Shown: in pieces, positions 60,047-60,358 of the stretch
Layout: each line of letters starts with the position of its first letter
How positions within the stretch are numbered: position 1 is the stretch's first letter
DNA from: Rickettsiales bacterium
GTDB lineage: Bacteria; Bacteroidota; Bacteroidia; Cytophagales; Cyclobacteriaceae
Direction of reading: 5' to 3'
Length of the DNA stretch: 60,358 nt
Assembly: GCA_002729235.1 (NCBI GenBank)
Contig: PBTY01000100.1
Coordinates: 1 to 60,358, forward strand
Notes under the pieces: generated by a model
The model's database searches: none
What the model saw: only the letters and a program-made list of their open reading frames with translations
What the model was told of the DNA's origin: nothing
Position numbers and translations under genes: made by a program

Positions 60047-60358
60047 TTAGATTGATTCTTTAGTTTTTCCAAAAGGGTATCCAGTTGCTGGAATCGCGAC
60101 TCCATAAGTTGCTTGAACTGATCCAGCCATTTTTCTATTTCTTTCATCTTGTCACTGTTGAGGTGGTAATGAATCTCGCGGCCTTGCTGCTCCTGGTTTA
60201 CCACTTCGCATTCCACCAGTACTTTCAGGTGTTTGGACACGGCCTGTCGGCTACTGTTAAAATGCTCGGCGATGGCATTGGGAGTCATGGCGCCAACCGC
60301 CAGTAGAAAGATGATCGCCCTCCGTGTAGGATCGGCAATGGCTTGAAATATGTCTCGC
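60043..60358 (-). CDS. ArsR family transcriptional regulator (partial at window end)
   Basis: The visible part is the C-terminal 104 residues; the start lies outside the window. An in-frame Met at 60288 is not the start, because the reading frame continues through RDIFQAIADPTRRAIIFLL, the standard ArsR opening. The recognition helix is in FNSSRQAVSKHLKVL. It lacks a metal Cys pair in the visible part, as is usual for ArsR members that sit with AHSA1 genes. It heads the operon. Confidence 0.9.
   Translation of the reverse strand, partial: RDIFQAIADPTRRAIIFLLAVGAMTPNAIAEHFNSSRQAVSKHLKVLVECEVVNQEQQGREIHYHLNSDKMKEIEKWLDQFKQLMESRFQQLDTLLEKLKNQSK

Noticed and set aside
1-60358. CRISPR arrays, insertion sequences, tRNA, rRNA, integrases
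   Set aside because: No regularly spaced repeats, transposase or integrase motifs, or RNA-gene cores were found on reading both strands.

Overview
The window looks like a chromosomal segment of a marine-type Bacteroidota bacterium, most likely in the Cytophagales; the lineage is inferred from gene content, not proven. Supporting signs are low to moderate GC, weak Shine-Dalgarno sequences, promoters of the TTG/TAnnTTTG type, a secreted protein with a type IX sorting tail, a SusC-style TonB receptor with an N-terminal carboxypeptidase-like domain, two-component propeller kinases, LytTR signalling and a BlaI/M56 pair. About 62 genes are supported. I see no rRNA, tRNA, insertion sequence, integrase, CRISPR array or phage gene; the window reads as stable accessory chromosome.

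Layout. 1-3.7 kb: a di-iron hydroxylase divergent from a TetR regulator with twin operators, then an SRPBCC/ECF-sigma pair and a secreted protein. 3.7-6.5 kb: an OprC/NosA-like copper TonB receptor preceded by a small Cys protein. 7-11 kb: a DUF4407 membrane protein, a type IX-exported protein and small secreted proteins. 11.1-20.7 kb: a co-directional block with DUF2147, a beta-barrel, TolC, membrane-fusion protein, RND pump, a second barrel and a LytS/LytTR two-component pair. 20.7-22.5 kb: FAD monooxygenase divergent from TetR. 22.6-31.1 kb: erythromycin-esterase-like protein, U32 (TrhP-type) protein with a ferredoxin, YhhN, AI-2E transporter family, PH-domain protein, alpha/beta hydrolase and a Crp/Fnr regulator. 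31.2-33.4 kb: BlaI with three tandem operators and an M56 peptidase with a C-terminal ExbD-like region. 33.6-36.6 kb: PadR plus FtsX-type permease. 36.8-41.6 kb: a 59-residue small protein, a START protein, a large propeller kinase and a Rossmann protein. 41.7-43.8 kb: amidohydrolase divergent from a second TetR of the same subfamily as the 21.9-kb one. 43.8-50.3 kb: MarR-GNAT fusion, DUF1287, esterase, two SnoaL-like proteins, two Crp/Fnr regulators, SDR. 50.4-56.3 kb: unknown secreted protein, LuxR-type response regulator with propeller kinase, DUF695 protein. 56.4 kb to the end: an alpha/beta hydrolase, then an ArsR-led operon of four START-like (AHSA1) genes ending in DoxX.

How it works together. 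Many units are a regulator beside its target, with legible operator palindromes: TetR at 861-920, TetR at 21896-21932 and 43117-43162 (same 18-bp TTAG...CTAA architecture), BlaI at 31236-31291 (three 16-bp palindromes exactly 20 bp apart), MarR-GNAT at 44766-44806, and a perfect FNR-type box at 47358-47371. The overall theme is sensing and detoxification: efflux, small-molecule oxidation, esterases, NTF2/SRPBCC pockets and copper uptake.

The most notable points are the four copper-ligand residues preserved in the receptor at 3760-6015, the in-frame TGA at 58549-58551 that breaks an otherwise intact SRPBCC-VOC fusion gene, the BlaI operator array, the pair of TetR modules that share an operator design, and the MarR-GNAT fusion with its own operator. 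I did not find a clearly new defence or mobile system.
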